A DNA stretch of 64,000 nucleotides, from NCBI GenBank assembly GCA_963696405.1, contig CAVOJY010000003.1, positions 186,001 to 250,000 on the forward strand, given 5' to 3'. A model generated the notes under the pieces. It searched no databases. It saw only the letters and a program-made list of their open reading frames with translations, and was not told the DNA's origin. The DNA is from CAVOJY01 sp963696405. Its GTDB lineage: Bacteria > Chloroflexota > Limnocylindria > Limnocylindrales > CSP1-4. Below are positions 35,578 through 44,650 of the stretch, in pieces. Both the position numbers and the translations under genes were made by a program. How positions within the stretch are numbered: the first letter of the stretch is position 1; each line of letters begins with the position of its first letter.

Positions 35578-36750
35578 ATGGCAGACGTGTCAACGGCGAA
35601 GGTTGGGCGTCGCGCGATGCTGACGGCCGGGCTGGCAGGGATGATCGCAACGGTCGCCGGGGCACTGGGCGCGCCTCGGCGCGTGGTGGCGGGCGATGGC
35701 GACGATCTCGTCATCGGCAAGATTGCCAACGTTGGCCAGTCGACGACCTGGCTGCACACCACGAACAACGATGGCTTCCACTCCAAGACCGATGGGGGGG
35801 ACGCCGTTGTTGCCGAGAGCGGCGCCGCCAACAAGTCCGGCCTCTATGGGCTCAGCACCCACAGCAGCGGAACCGGCGTGTTTGGCCGAAACAACGTCAC
35901 GGGTAGCTGGGGCGCCCTCGGCAAGCCGGACAAGGGCGTCCACGGGAAGAGCGCCTCGGGCGAAGGAGTCCTCGGTCAGTCCGACACAGCGAACGGCGTC
36001 GTCGGGCAGAGCGGTGGCGCCGGTAGATCCGGCATCTACGGCTCCAGCTCGCACGCGACTGGGTGGGGCGTCTTCGGGGTTCACACACCGTCCGGCAACT
36101 GGGGCGCGCTCGGGAGGGCTGCCGGAGGGATCCACGGCGGGAGCACGTCGGGCGAGGGGGTTCGCGGCCAGTCCGACAAGGGCGACGGCGTCGTGGGGCA
36201 GAGCAACGGCGCAGACAAATCGGGCGTCTACGCGTTCAACAGCAACAAGGATGGGTACGGCGCGTATGGCGAGAACGTCCCAGCGGCCACCTTTGGGTAC
36301 CTCGGGGGCAGGCAGTACGGCGTCTACGGGCGGGCAGGCGGACCCGCTCTCGCCGGGCTCATGGGCGAGCACACCGGCCAGGGCTGGGGGGTCGCCGGTA
36401 CGAACAAGAGCACCAAGTGCAGTGGTGCCCTGGGCGGCGCGTACGGCGTCGTTGCGGGCGCCGAACCGCAACGCATTGCGCTCGCGGTGGAGGGCCGGGT
36501 CATGTTCGGCCTCTCCGGTGTGCTCACCGTCGCCTCCGGCAAGAGCTCCGCCACGCAGGGCGGCCTGACGGGTGGGTTTCTGACACCCGCGACTGCGGTT
36601 CACGCCACCCTCCAGACGAACCGCGCCGGCGTCTACGTGCAGGCCGCCGTCCCCAACGAGTCGAAGGGCACGGTCACCATCTACCTCAACAAGAAGGTGG
36701 CCGCCGCCACGAAGGTGGCCTGGTTCATCATCGAACGGGGCGCTCCATAG
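35578..36750 (+). CDS. Tat-exported tandem-repeat protein, paralogue 1
   Basis: 390 residues. The N-terminus VGRRAMLTAGLAGMIATVAG has the twin arginines and hydrophobic core of a Tat signal. The body has at least six imperfect repeats of about 30-40 residues around the pattern GVVGQSNGADKSGVYAFN, GYGAYGENVP, rich in Gly, Ser, Asn and Val, as in beta-helical or fibre-like proteins. The C-terminal about 100 residues (ALAVEGRVMFGLSGVLTVA; QTNRAGVYVQAAVPNESKG) are shared with the next gene. GGGAGG before the ATG. No known domain recognised; an extracellular or adhesive structural role is possible. Confidence 0.75.
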   Translation: MADVSTAKVGRRAMLTAGLAGMIATVAGALGAPRRVVAGDGDDLVIGKIANVGQSTTWLHTTNNDGFHSKTDGGDAVVAESGAANKSGLYGLSTHSSGTGVFGRNNVTGSWGALGKPDKGVHGKSASGEGVLGQSDTANGVVGQSGGAGRSGIYGSSSHATGWGVFGVHTPSGNWGALGRAAGGIHGGSTSGEGVRGQSDKGDGVVGQSNGADKSGVYAFNSNKDGYGAYGENVPAATFGYLGGRQYGVYGRAGGPALAGLMGEHTGQGWGVAGTNKSTKCSGALGGAYGVVAGAEPQRIALAVEGRVMFGLSGVLTVASGKSSATQGGLTGGFLTPATAVHATLQTNRAGVYVQAAVPNESKGTVTIYLNKKVAAATKVAWFIIERGAP

Positions 36751-36852
36751 TCATGCACGAGGCTGGCATGCGCCGTTCGGGGCGCGCAACGTGCCGTGGC
36801 GGTAGCGGTGGCGGTTCGGGTGCGGCCCGGGCGCAGGCAGGAGGGACAGGCA

Positions 36853-37860
36853 ATGTCAGGGGATGAGGGAGGCCGCGTCGGGCGGCGGGCGATGCTCGCG
36901 GCCGGCCTCGGCGGCGTGATTGCGGCAATCGGGGGGATGCTGGGCAGACCCGGGCTGGTTGCCGGGGCAGACGGCAAATCGGTCAAGATCGGCCAGGTGA
37001 ACGACGGGACAACCACGACCGTTGTGCACACGAGCGGTCCCGAGGGCTTCAAGGGCCAGGCCGACCTTGCGGACGGGCTGGTGGGACAGAGCGCAGGCGC
37101 GAACAAGTCGGGGGTCCTGGGTTTCAACACCGATCCCGGCGGCTTCGGCGTCTACGGCCTCAACAGCACCAGCGGCAACTGGGGATCCCTGGGACGGCCC
37201 ATGGAAGGCATCAAGGGATACAGCAAGGACCTCGTCGGGGTCCTGGGTCAGAGCGCGGCGGCGGAAGGGATCCGCGGACAGAGCAACAGCTCCGACGGTG
37301 TTGTCGGCCAGAGCAACGCCGCGAACAAGTCCGGCGTCTACGGGTACAACACGAAGAAGGAGGGGTATGGCGTCTACGGCGCGAATCCTCCCGCGAAGAC
37401 GCATGGCTACCTCGGCGGCAACAAGATCGGCGTCTACGGCGTCGCCGACGACGTGGTGGGATGCGGTGTCCAGGGCGTGAACATGGCCGCCAACGGCTCC
37501 GCCGTGCAGGGCTTCAACACGGCCTCGGGAACGTCGGGCTCCCTCGGCGGCTGGGCCGGCGTGTACGCCTCGGCGTCGAAGCCCGACTCCTTCGCCCTGA
37601 ACGTGGATGGCCGTGTTCAGTTCCACAGGTCGGGGATTGCCACGATCCCCGCCGGCAAGAGCTCGGTAGCTGTCGGTACCGCTGGTGGTGTCGCGCTTGC
37701 CCTTTTCCCGGAGAGCAGGGTGCTGGCCACGCTCCAGACGAACCGGGCGGGGCTCTACGTGCAGGCGGCGGTTCCAAACGTGTTGAAGAGCACTGTCACG
37801 ATCTACCTGAACAAGAAAGCTCCGGCCGCCACGAAGGTCGCCTGGTTCGTCCTGAGCTGA
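36853..37860 (+). CDS. Tat-exported tandem-repeat protein, paralogue 2
   Basis: 335 residues, a clear duplicate of the preceding gene, with the same order of Tat-like signal (VGRRAMLAAGLGGVIAAIGG), repeats (DGLVGQSAGANKSGVLGFN, DGVVGQSNAANKSGVYGYN) and C-terminal domain (LATLQTNRAGLYVQAAVPN, ending ATKVAWFVLS). It is about 55 residues shorter because a repeat unit or two is missing. It begins 103 bases after paralogue 1. Function unknown. Confidence 0.75.
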   Translation: MSGDEGGRVGRRAMLAAGLGGVIAAIGGMLGRPGLVAGADGKSVKIGQVNDGTTTTVVHTSGPEGFKGQADLADGLVGQSAGANKSGVLGFNTDPGGFGVYGLNSTSGNWGSLGRPMEGIKGYSKDLVGVLGQSAAAEGIRGQSNSSDGVVGQSNAANKSGVYGYNTKKEGYGVYGANPPAKTHGYLGGNKIGVYGVADDVVGCGVQGVNMAANGSAVQGFNTASGTSGSLGGWAGVYASASKPDSFALNVDGRVQFHRSGIATIPAGKSSVAVGTAGGVALALFPESRVLATLQTNRAGLYVQAAVPNVLKSTVTIYLNKKAPAATKVAWFVLS

Positions 37861-37976
37861 CGGCGGTCCGGGGGGTACCCGCGCACGGCCGCGCCCGCCG
37901 CAGCGCCGCCCGCATGCCGCAGGTGGAAACCGGTGGCGACCTGCCGGAAGTCACCCCCGGGCTGATCGAGGATCCC

Positions 37977-39149
37977 TCAGCCGCCTTGCAGCTCCCGCAG
38001 GACGCGCGCGATCCGCTCGAGCGCCTCGTTCACGAAGGCCGGCTCCAGGCCGAGTGCGATCCGCAGGTGCCCCTCCACGCCGAAGCAGGACCCGGGCGCC
38101 ACCAGCACGCTCGCCCGCGTGCGGATCGTGTCTGCCACGTCGACCGAGGGCAGGTCGACGGCGTAGCGGACAAACGCGAGGGCGGTCGCCTCCGGTGGGA
38201 TGATCGAGACAAGCTCCGGGTTCGCCGCCACCCAGCGCTCGATGAGCTCGTAGCCGGCGCGAATGTACGAGCGGGTCCGATCGAGCAGGCGGCTCCGGGC
38301 AGGCTCCGCCAGCGCCATCTCTGCGAGGGTATTGGAGAGCATGCCGGTGGAGATCGTGGCGTACTCGTGGCGACGCCAGATCCGTTCGACCATTGGCGCC
38401 GGTCCAAGGAGCCAGCCGGTCCGAAGACCGGGCAGCCCATACGCCTTCGAGAGGCTTCCCACCACGATCGTCCGCTCGTACCGACCCCAGAAGCTCGGCG
38501 TCTCCGCGTCCGACAGTCGCTCCGTGCCCCGATACACCTCGTCCGCGAGGAGCCAAGCCCCCGCACTCGCGGCCGCGGCGGCGACCAGCTCCATCTCCCC
38601 TTCCGTGAGGATCGCGCCGGTCGGGTTGTTCGGGTTGGTCACGGCGATGACGCGAACGGGCCGCGCGCCGCCGGAGGGGCTCCAGGGACCCGCGCTCCCC
38701 GACGCCTCGGGCCGGAGCGCCGCTTCCAGCGCCTCCAGGTCGGGACGCCAGCCGCGATCGCGCCGCAGGGTGAACGACCGCACCTCGCACCCGAGGTTCT
38801 GGGCGATCCCCCACGCCTGCCGGTACCCCGGCTCGAGCACGACCACGCGGTCGCCGGGCGAAAGCAGCGTCTGGAGGGAAATGGCCATCGCCTCGGAGGC
38901 GCCCACCGTGACAAGCACGTTTCCGAGGTGGGCGCGTTCGTAGAGCCCCGCGATGAGCGACCGCAGGAGCGGCGTGCCGTTCACATGCGGGTAATGAAGG
39001 GCCGTGTCAAGAAGGTCGCGGACCGCGGCCGGCTCCGACACCAGTTCGCCCACCCGCACCGGGTGCACTCCGCTGTCCGCGAGATTGAACTCGACATCCT
39101 GCTCGTAGGCCGACTGCCAGGCCTCGAGCTCGAAGGGGACGAATGGCAT
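37977..39149 (-). CDS. class I/II PLP-dependent aminotransferase
   Basis: 390 residues. It has NPNNPTGAILTEGEM, LADEVYRGTERL (Asp for the pyridine ring), VVGSLSKAYGLPGLRTGWLL with the Schiff-base Lys, and the C-terminal HLRIALGLEP. It resembles aspartate/other amino-acid aminotransferases of the Aat I-type used for several amino acids, so the true donor is not clear. It is divergent from the CoA-binding gene, which starts 126 bases to the right. Confidence 0.88.
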   Translation of the reverse strand: MPFVPFELEAWQSAYEQDVEFNLADSGVHPVRVGELVSEPAAVRDLLDTALHYPHVNGTPLLRSLIAGLYERAHLGNVLVTVGASEAMAISLQTLLSPGDRVVVLEPGYRQAWGIAQNLGCEVRSFTLRRDRGWRPDLEALEAALRPEASGSAGPWSPSGGARPVRVIAVTNPNNPTGAILTEGEMELVAAAAASAGAWLLADEVYRGTERLSDAETPSFWGRYERTIVVGSLSKAYGLPGLRTGWLLGPAPMVERIWRRHEYATISTGMLSNTLAEMALAEPARSRLLDRTRSYIRAGYELIERWVAANPELVSIIPPEATALAFVRYAVDLPSVDVADTIRTRASVLVAPGSCFGVEGHLRIALGLEPAFVNEALERIARVLRELQGG

Positions 39150-39274
39150 CTGCGGCTCCTGGGTGGATGGGACTGGACGTCCGCGCCGGGTGTTGTCACA
39201 GTACCGAGCGAACGGTACCGGTGTCTACCTGCCCCGACGCGCACCGAGGCCGGGGGAACCGAGAAGGAGAGACG

Positions 39275-39745
39275 ATGGCCAAGACGACCCGGAAGCAGGT
39301 CGACGACTTCCTGGCGCTCAAGCGCCTCGCGTTCGTCGGCATCTCGATGAACCCAAAGGCGTTCTCTCGAGGGCTCTGGCACGAGCTGCTCGATCGCCGG
39401 TACGACGTCCTGCCCGTGAACCCCGCGACATCGGAACTGGACGGCAAGCCCTGCTACGCGCGGGTCCAGGACATCCAGCCGCCGGTCGAGGGCGCCCTGC
39501 TCATCACCAAGCCCGACGTCACGGAACAGGTTGTGAAGGACTGCGCCGAAGCCGGGATCAAGCACGTGTGGATGTACAAGGCCGCCGGGAGAGGTTCCGT
39601 GAGCAAGGCGGCGGTCGAGTTCTGTGAGGCGAACGGCATCAACGTTGTGGCCGGTCAGTGCCCATACATGTTCCTGCAGGGAACGCCGTTCTTCCACAAG
39701 ATCCACGGCACCGTCAAGAAGATCACCGGCAGCTACCCGAAGTAG
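39275..39745 (+). CDS. CoA-binding domain protein (YccU-like)
   Basis: 156 residues forming one Rossmann-like CoA-binding domain: LAFVGISMNPKAFSRGLWHE, YDVLPVNPATSELDGKPCYA and ALLITKPDVTEQVVKDCAEA. AAGGAG five bases before the ATG fixes the start. Such proteins bind CoA or nucleotides and are often regulatory, but their exact job is unknown. Confidence 0.85.
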   Translation: MAKTTRKQVDDFLALKRLAFVGISMNPKAFSRGLWHELLDRRYDVLPVNPATSELDGKPCYARVQDIQPPVEGALLITKPDVTEQVVKDCAEAGIKHVWMYKAAGRGSVSKAAVEFCEANGINVVAGQCPYMFLQGTPFFHKIHGTVKKITGSYPK

Positions 39746-39940
39746 GCCATTCGGCGAAGGGGCCGGAGCGGCTGGCGCCGCCATCCAACCCAGGTGGAAC
39801 GGGACGCGGTCCTGCGGGCGTGCGCCCCGCGAACGGGCGTCGCCGTTGAGGAGAGCCGCGCTCAACGAGCCACAGGCAGGTCCGGTGGGCGCGGTCGGCG
39901 ATCGCCGGGCGACCCAGGCGACCCCGGGCGGCTCCGAGGA

Positions 39941-40969
39941 CTACCAGAGGACGTCCTGGTCCTCGACCACCCCGGGCACCGCCTCGAGTTCGATCGATCG
40001 ATCGCCGAGACGGACCGTGCCGGAGTACGTTCCGACCGGCTGCACGAACTGCGAGCGGATGATGCCGAGGTTCTTCCTCTCCGCATGCATCCCGCCCGGT
40101 GAGAAGACCAGGTCCACGGCGCCGTCCACCGTGGCGACGCGCCACGGCTCGAGCGGCCGTGCTCGCTCGAACTGGAACCTTCCCTCGGCGAGCGGATGGA
40201 CGTCGCCTCGGGTCCACGCCGCGCACTCCGCCTCCCCGACATGCCCCTCGACGAGGTTGAGCGCGAACGGTTCGCCGCCCTTCGCCACCCCAAGCGCGAA
40301 GGCCCAGCGCCACGCGGTGTACCGCGGCAGTAGGCCCTGGGTGTAGTCGCAGCCCGCAAGCCCGCCGTCGAGGACGAAGCGCCGGCCCGCGACGACGGCC
40401 TCGCCCGTGGCGCTGAGCAGTGCGCGTTTCTCGGTGGCCACGAAACCGCCGGGGACCGAGGCGACCGCCGCGATCGCCGGCGGAGCCACGGTCGCGTCCA
40501 GGCGCGCGCTCAGTTCCAGGCCTTTCGCCGACAGGCGCACCTCGCAGGCCCTCTCACCCTGCCTGCCCGGGCCGGTGCCGGGTCCCGCGACCACGGACGT
40601 TCGGAAGCTCCCGAACCGGAAGCGAGCATGCACGCCGTTCCCGCCGGTGTCGCCCACAGCGGCCGCGAAGGCCGGCCCGAGCGAGCTCGACTCCGCGAGC
40701 ATCCGGCGCTCGCCCGTGTGGTACACGAATGCGAAGGCGTTCGAGGCATACCCGAAACGGAGGACCGTCAGCGCGACGATGACCGGGTCCCGCGCGATCA
40801 CCAGGAAGAGCCAGCGCTTGTGGCGGGCGATGCGCGTTATGCCGGCGAACGGCCCGCGCGCGGTTCGATCAGCCTCGATCCGCGAGAGCCCGCCCCGGTA
40901 CGAGCCGAACCGGGGTTCGAGCGTCGTCGGATCGAGCGCGTCCCCCGGGGCGGGGGCGAGGGTGCGCAC
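39941..40969 (-). CDS. DUF2804 family protein
   Basis: 342 residues from a GTG at 40969, the only start after the tdh stop at 40981 that gives a DUF2804-like protein. Typical sequences are DPTTLEPRFGSYRGGLSRIE, GGLAGCDYTQGLLPRYTAWR and NLVEGHVGEAECAAWTRGD. It follows tdh by 11 bases, so they are probably cotranscribed. Function of the domain is unknown, though its beta-rich form resembles lipocalin-like hydrolases. Confidence 0.72.
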   Translation of the reverse strand: MRTLAPAPGDALDPTTLEPRFGSYRGGLSRIEADRTARGPFAGITRIARHKRWLFLVIARDPVIVALTVLRFGYASNAFAFVYHTGERRMLAESSSLGPAFAAAVGDTGGNGVHARFRFGSFRTSVVAGPGTGPGRQGERACEVRLSAKGLELSARLDATVAPPAIAAVASVPGGFVATEKRALLSATGEAVVAGRRFVLDGGLAGCDYTQGLLPRYTAWRWAFALGVAKGGEPFALNLVEGHVGEAECAAWTRGDVHPLAEGRFQFERARPLEPWRVATVDGAVDLVFSPGGMHAERKNLGIIRSQFVQPVGTYSGTVRLGDRSIELEAVPGVVEDQDVLW

Positions 40970-40980
40970 GGGGGCCGGCC

Positions 40981-42007
40981 TCAGGCCGTCCAGTCCATGA
41001 TCACCTTGCCGGACGAGCCGGACCGCGCCGCCGCAAAGGCGGCCTCGTGGTCGCGGAACGAGAAGCGGTGGGTGATCACCGGCCGGATGTCGAGGCCGGA
41101 CTGGAGCATGACCGTCATCTTGTACCAGGTCTCGTACATCTCGCGGCCGTAGATCCCCCGCAGCGTCAGCAGCTTGAAGACGATCGCGTTGACGTCGAGG
41201 GTGACGTCCTGCGTCGGGATGCCGAGGATGGCGATCCCCCCGCCGTGAGCCATGTTGGCGATCGCGCTCGCGCAGCGCATCCGGGTTGCCCGACATCTCG
41301 AGGGCCACGTCGAACCCCTCGACCATCCCGAGCTCCGCCTGGACGTCTCCGAGGTCCCGCTCGCGGGGGTCCACCACGAGGGTCGCTCCCATCACTCGGG
41401 CGAGCTCCCGCCGGGCGGGGTTGGGTTCCGACACGACCACGAACCGGGCGTCACGCTTCACGACTGCCGTGGCCATGAGCCCGATCGGGCCGGCTCCGGT
41501 GATGAGCACGTCCTCGCCCAGGACGGGGAACGCGAGCGCCGTGTGGACCGCGTTCCCGAACGGGTCGAAGATGGCGCCGATCTCCTCGTCGATGCCCGGC
41601 CAGTGGCGCCAGATGTTCGTTGCCGGCAGCGCGATGTACTCGGCGAACGCCCCATCGCGCCCCACGCCGACGCCGACCGTGTCGGCGCAGAGGTGGCGCC
41701 GCCCGGCGAGGCAGTGGCGGCACCGGCCGCAGACCACGTGGCCCTCACCGGAGACCATGTCGCCCGGCGCAACGTTGACCACGTTCGAGCCGACCTCGAT
41801 CACCTGCCCGACGAACTCGTGTCCAACCACCAGGGGAGGGCGGATCGTCCTGGCGGCCCAGGGATCCCAGGCCTCGATGTGCAGGTCGGTGCCGCAGATC
41901 CCCGTCTTGCGGATCCGGACGAGGACATCGTTGATCCCGATGGCGGGGTCAGGGACCGTCTCCATCCGGAGGCCCGGACCCGGCGAGGTCTTCACGAGCG
42001 CCAGCAT
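40981..42007 (-). CDS. tdh: L-threonine 3-dehydrogenase-like zinc alcohol dehydrogenase, frameshifted
   Basis: About 341 residues if one extra base near 41262-41275 is skipped. The first part has RKTGICGTDLHIEAWD (catalytic-zinc Cys and Asp), GHEFVGQV, the structural-zinc cluster CGRCRHCLAGRRHLC and ITGAGPIGLMATAV (NAD-binding). It breaks after ALEMSGNPDALRE and resumes one base out of frame at AIANMAHGGGIAILGIPTQD. It would oxidise threonine to 2-amino-3-ketobutyrate. GGAGG precedes the ATG at 42007. No kbl gene is next to it, which leaves a related polyol dehydrogenase possible. The break may be a sequencing error. Confidence 0.82.
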
Positions 42008-42128
42008 GGGACCCTCCTCCCTGGTCGGCGCCACGTCCGATCCGTGCGGCGCACGGGACCCGCACGCAGCATAACCCGCACGGCGCGGATCGGCGAGCGC
42101 CGGGATGGACAGAATGGACTTCAGCCCA

Positions 42129-42157
42129 TTGACGATGTACTCGACTACGAGTACGAT
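42129..42157 (+). promoter_or_regulatory. promoter of the MNT/HEPN pair, giving a leaderless transcript
   Basis: -35 TTGACG (42129-42134), 17-base spacer, -10 TACGAT (42152-42157). The start of transcription would fall at about 42164-42165, on the ATG itself. Confidence 0.6.
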
Positions 42158-42164
42158 TGTACTC
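42137..42164. promoter_or_regulatory. autoregulatory operator of the MNT/HEPN pair
   Basis: GTACTC (42137), its inverse GAGTAC (42149) six bases on, and a third GTACTC (42159) ending at the ATG. The inverted pair covers the spacer and -10 box, so binding by the HTH-bearing antitoxin should shut the promoter. Confidence 0.65.
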
Positions 42165-42875
42165 ATGAACGATACAGCGGCGCTGGCAGACCTGCTGCTG
42201 GGTCGATCGCGGGTGCGTCGCCGCATTCTCGAGCTGCTGCTGGCGCAACTCGGAGCGCGATATCACCTGCGTGGGATCCAGCGCCTGGTCGAGACGAGCC
42301 CGGGCACGGCCAGTCGAGAGTTGCAGCGGCTGGTGGCGGCCGGCCTCGTCGAGCGGCGGCGCGAGGGCAACCAGGTGTACTTCTCGGCGCGCGCCAATTC
42401 GCCGTTCGTCCGGAACCTGCATGGCCTGATCGCGACCGGTCGGGGTCAGGCGCCGCTCCGCGTTTCGGAGACGGCTGCCGACTACGGCTCCGTGGCAATG
42501 ACCGCGCCGCCACCCGGTGCGTCCGTGCAGAGCCGGGCTGTGCCGGGACACGGGCCCGACCCGCTCGGCCTGGAGGTAGCCCGTCGGCTCTCGGCCGCTC
42601 TCCGGCGGACCTACGGCCCCCGGCTCAGGGGCGTGTACCTTTACGGCTCCCGCGCCCGCGGAGACGCCGCGCCGGACTCCGACGTGGACGTCCTCGTCGT
42701 GCTCGACCGCCTCGACCGCTACAGCCTGGAGCTCGAGCGCACGAGCGAGGCTGCCGCGGACCTCTCTCTCGAGTATGGGGTGTCCGTCAGCCGGGCTTTC
42801 GTGCCCGAGGCCGAATGGATTGGGCAGAGCACCGCGTTCCTCGCCTCCGTGGGTGCCGATGCGGTGCCCGTATGA
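42165..42875 (+). CDS. MNT-type nucleotidyltransferase antitoxin with N-terminal HTH
   Basis: 236 residues. Residues about 10-85 form an ArsR/MarR-like winged helix (YHLRGIQRLVETSPGTASRE, LQRLVAAGLVERRREGNQVY) and about 150-200 a minimal nucleotidyltransferase with GSRARGDAAPDSDVDVLV, the G-S-x10-D-x-D metal site. It lies just upstream of a HEPN gene with ATGA overlap. In the MNT/HEPN systems studied, the MNT protein adenylylates the HEPN toxin to silence it. The extra HTH gives this one an obvious role as its own repressor, matching the operator above. Confidence 0.88.
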   Translation: MNDTAALADLLLGRSRVRRRILELLLAQLGARYHLRGIQRLVETSPGTASRELQRLVAAGLVERRREGNQVYFSARANSPFVRNLHGLIATGRGQAPLRVSETAADYGSVAMTAPPPGASVQSRAVPGHGPDPLGLEVARRLSAALRRTYGPRLRGVYLYGSRARGDAAPDSDVDVLVVLDRLDRYSLELERTSEAAADLSLEYGVSVSRAFVPEAEWIGQSTAFLASVGADAVPV

Positions 42876-43255
42876 ACGAGCGTGCGGCGCACTGGTTGGG
42901 TCGCGCCGATCGAGCACTCGTTGCCGCCGCACGTGACCTGGACGCGGGCGATGCCGAGTCCACGGTCGACCACGCGTACTACGCCATGTTCTACGTTGCG
43001 TCGGCCTGCCTCGAACAGGAGGGCCTGCGGTTCAAGAAGCACAGGGCGACTCATGCGGCGTTCGGCATGCGCTTCGCGAAGACGGGGCGTCTGGATCCGG
43101 TCCATCACCGTTGGCTCCTGGATGCGTTCGACCTGCGCACGACCGCCACATACGATGTGGATCGAGTGATCGATCGCGAGGGAGCAGCAACCGCGCTCGA
43201 GCGCGCCCACGCCTTCCGCAAGGCTGTGGCACGCTTCCTCGCCGAGACGCTCTGA
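42872..43255 (+). CDS. HEPN-domain toxin
   Basis: 127 residues, all-helical HEPN fold. It has STVDHAYYAMFYVASACLEQ and a C-terminal FDLRTTATYDVDRVIDREGA. RLDPVH fits the R-x4-6-H RNase motif, and the Tyr in TATYD is at the place adenylylated in related MNT/HEPN pairs. Overlaps the antitoxin by four bases. A ribonuclease role is inferred from the family. Confidence 0.82.
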   Translation: MNERAAHWLGRADRALVAAARDLDAGDAESTVDHAYYAMFYVASACLEQEGLRFKKHRATHAAFGMRFAKTGRLDPVHHRWLLDAFDLRTTATYDVDRVIDREGAATALERAHAFRKAVARFLAETL

Positions 43256-43390
43256 GCAGGGGAGGCAGGGAGAGGCCGCCACAGCGGTAGGATTCCACGC
43301 AGCGTCACCATGCTGGAGGAGTCCGGTTCAAGCGAGAGGTGGCCGGAGGAGCCAGCGCGGCTCCGGGCCACCGAGGTTGGGAGGCATTTC

Positions 43391-44143
43391 ATGAGACTGG
43401 CGGGCAAGGTCGCGATCATCACTGGGGCGGGCTCCGGAATCGGGCGGGCCGCGGCTGAGCTGTTCGCACGCGAGGGCGCGAAGGTGGTCGTCGCCGACTA
43501 CAAGGCGGACACCGCGCAGGAGGTAGTCAAGGCCATCAAGGATTCCGGGGGCGAGGCCATCTTCGCAGAGGTCGACGTGTCCGACTCGGCCCAGGTGGAG
43601 CGGATGGTCGGGTCCGCGGTCGACGCCTACGGCGGCATCGATATCCTCTTCAACAACGCCGCCATGCTCGCCTTCGGCACAATCCTGGAAACCGACGAGA
43701 CCCTGTGGCGCCGGGTGATGTCCGTCAACGTGAATGGTCCCTACCTGTGCAGCAAGGCCGTGCTCCCCCACATGATCAGCCGCGGCGGCGGCTCGATCAT
43801 CAACACGGTCTCGTCCACCGGTGCGCACGATGCCAAGGGCGGCGTCGCGGCCTACGTCACCTCCAAGGGCGGGGTCACGCTGCTGACGAAGTGCATGGCC
43901 ATCGACCACGCGAACGACAACGTGCGGGTGAACGGCATCGCGCCTGGCCCCACCGACACACCCATGCTGCGAGAGGTCATGTCCCAGCAGGAGCTGGACG
44001 ACTTCGCCCAGACCTACCCAATGAAGCGCCTGGGCCGGCCGGAGGAACTCGCGAACGCCGCCCTGTTTCTCGCGTCCGACGAAGCCTCCTTCGTGACGGG
44101 GGCCATCCTCAACGTGGACGGCGGACAGACCGCGGAGATCTAG
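43391..44143 (+). CDS. SDR-family oxidoreductase
   Basis: 250 residues. VAIITGAGSGIGRAAAELFA (cofactor loop), VVVADYKAD (Asp, NAD preference), ILFNNAAMLAFG, the catalytic Ser in INTVSSTGAHD and YVTSKGG, and C-terminal VTGAILNVDGGQTAEI. It is a generic cyclic-alcohol or hydroxy-acid dehydrogenase. It ends 22 bases before the tRNA-Gln-like remnant, so it is the left border of the island. Confidence 0.9.
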   Translation: MRLAGKVAIITGAGSGIGRAAAELFAREGAKVVVADYKADTAQEVVKAIKDSGGEAIFAEVDVSDSAQVERMVGSAVDAYGGIDILFNNAAMLAFGTILETDETLWRRVMSVNVNGPYLCSKAVLPHMISRGGGSIINTVSSTGAHDAKGGVAAYVTSKGGVTLLTKCMAIDHANDNVRVNGIAPGPTDTPMLREVMSQQELDDFAQTYPMKRLGRPEELANAALFLASDEASFVTGAILNVDGGQTAEI

Positions 44144-44650
44144 GTCCAGGCAGGGCCGAGGGGAATGGCTGGCGAGGAAGGATTCGAGCCTTCGGTCTCC
44201 GGATCCACGGTCAGCCCGTGTCGGCCGACGTGCTCGTGGGCGTGGGCGGTGGGGTCGACTTGCCCCACTCAGGGGATGTACTCGTAGGCCCCGACACGGC
44301 GGCTCGAGCTGGCCGACCGTGGCTGGGATCGCCGTCGCCGCGCGGAGCGGGGCCGGCGGTAGACCAACCAGGACCGCCCACGGTTGACTCACGAGCGCGC
44401 GCGGGCGACGCAACTCGCGGCTGGAGCGGGCTCAACTTTCCGACCCGGACGCGCGGGAACGCTCAGGTTTCGGAATGGATCAGGATGCCGTCCGGGCGGA
44501 GGAGCCGGCGCTCCGGGCGGCCAATCTCCTGGGCGACCAGACGATCGTGGCTGTGTCATCGAAGCGCGTGAGAGCCCGTCGCCGGCGGCTGCCTCGGCTG
44601 GATCTTCATCACGTGTCTGCCTGGCTGCGGTCGGGCCGGTTCTTCGCCGA
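44144..44650. other. gene-poor stretch with tRNA remnant
   Basis: About 500 bases with no convincing gene apart from the tRNA-like fragment at its left end. A small open frame of 70 codons at 44475-44687 has no recognisable domain. It reads into the end of the aldo/keto reductase on the other strand and is probably not real. Confidence 0.4.
44166..44214 (-). repeat. tRNA-Gln 3'-end copy (possible attachment site)
   Basis: 49 bases matching the intact tRNA-Gln at 47395-47443 in 44 positions, in the same orientation and including its encoded CCA end. The first 22 bases are identical. It covers the acceptor 3' strand, T arm, variable region and part of the anticodon arm, but no 5' half. Such a partial direct repeat is what an element that integrates at the 3' end of a tRNA gene leaves behind. 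Divergence at five sites suggests an old event. Confidence 0.65.

Noticed and set aside
35750..37500. Repeats in the Tat-exported proteins as a CRISPR or tandem DNA array
   Set aside because: They are amino-acid repeats in open frames; the DNA is only loosely similar and lacks regular spacers.
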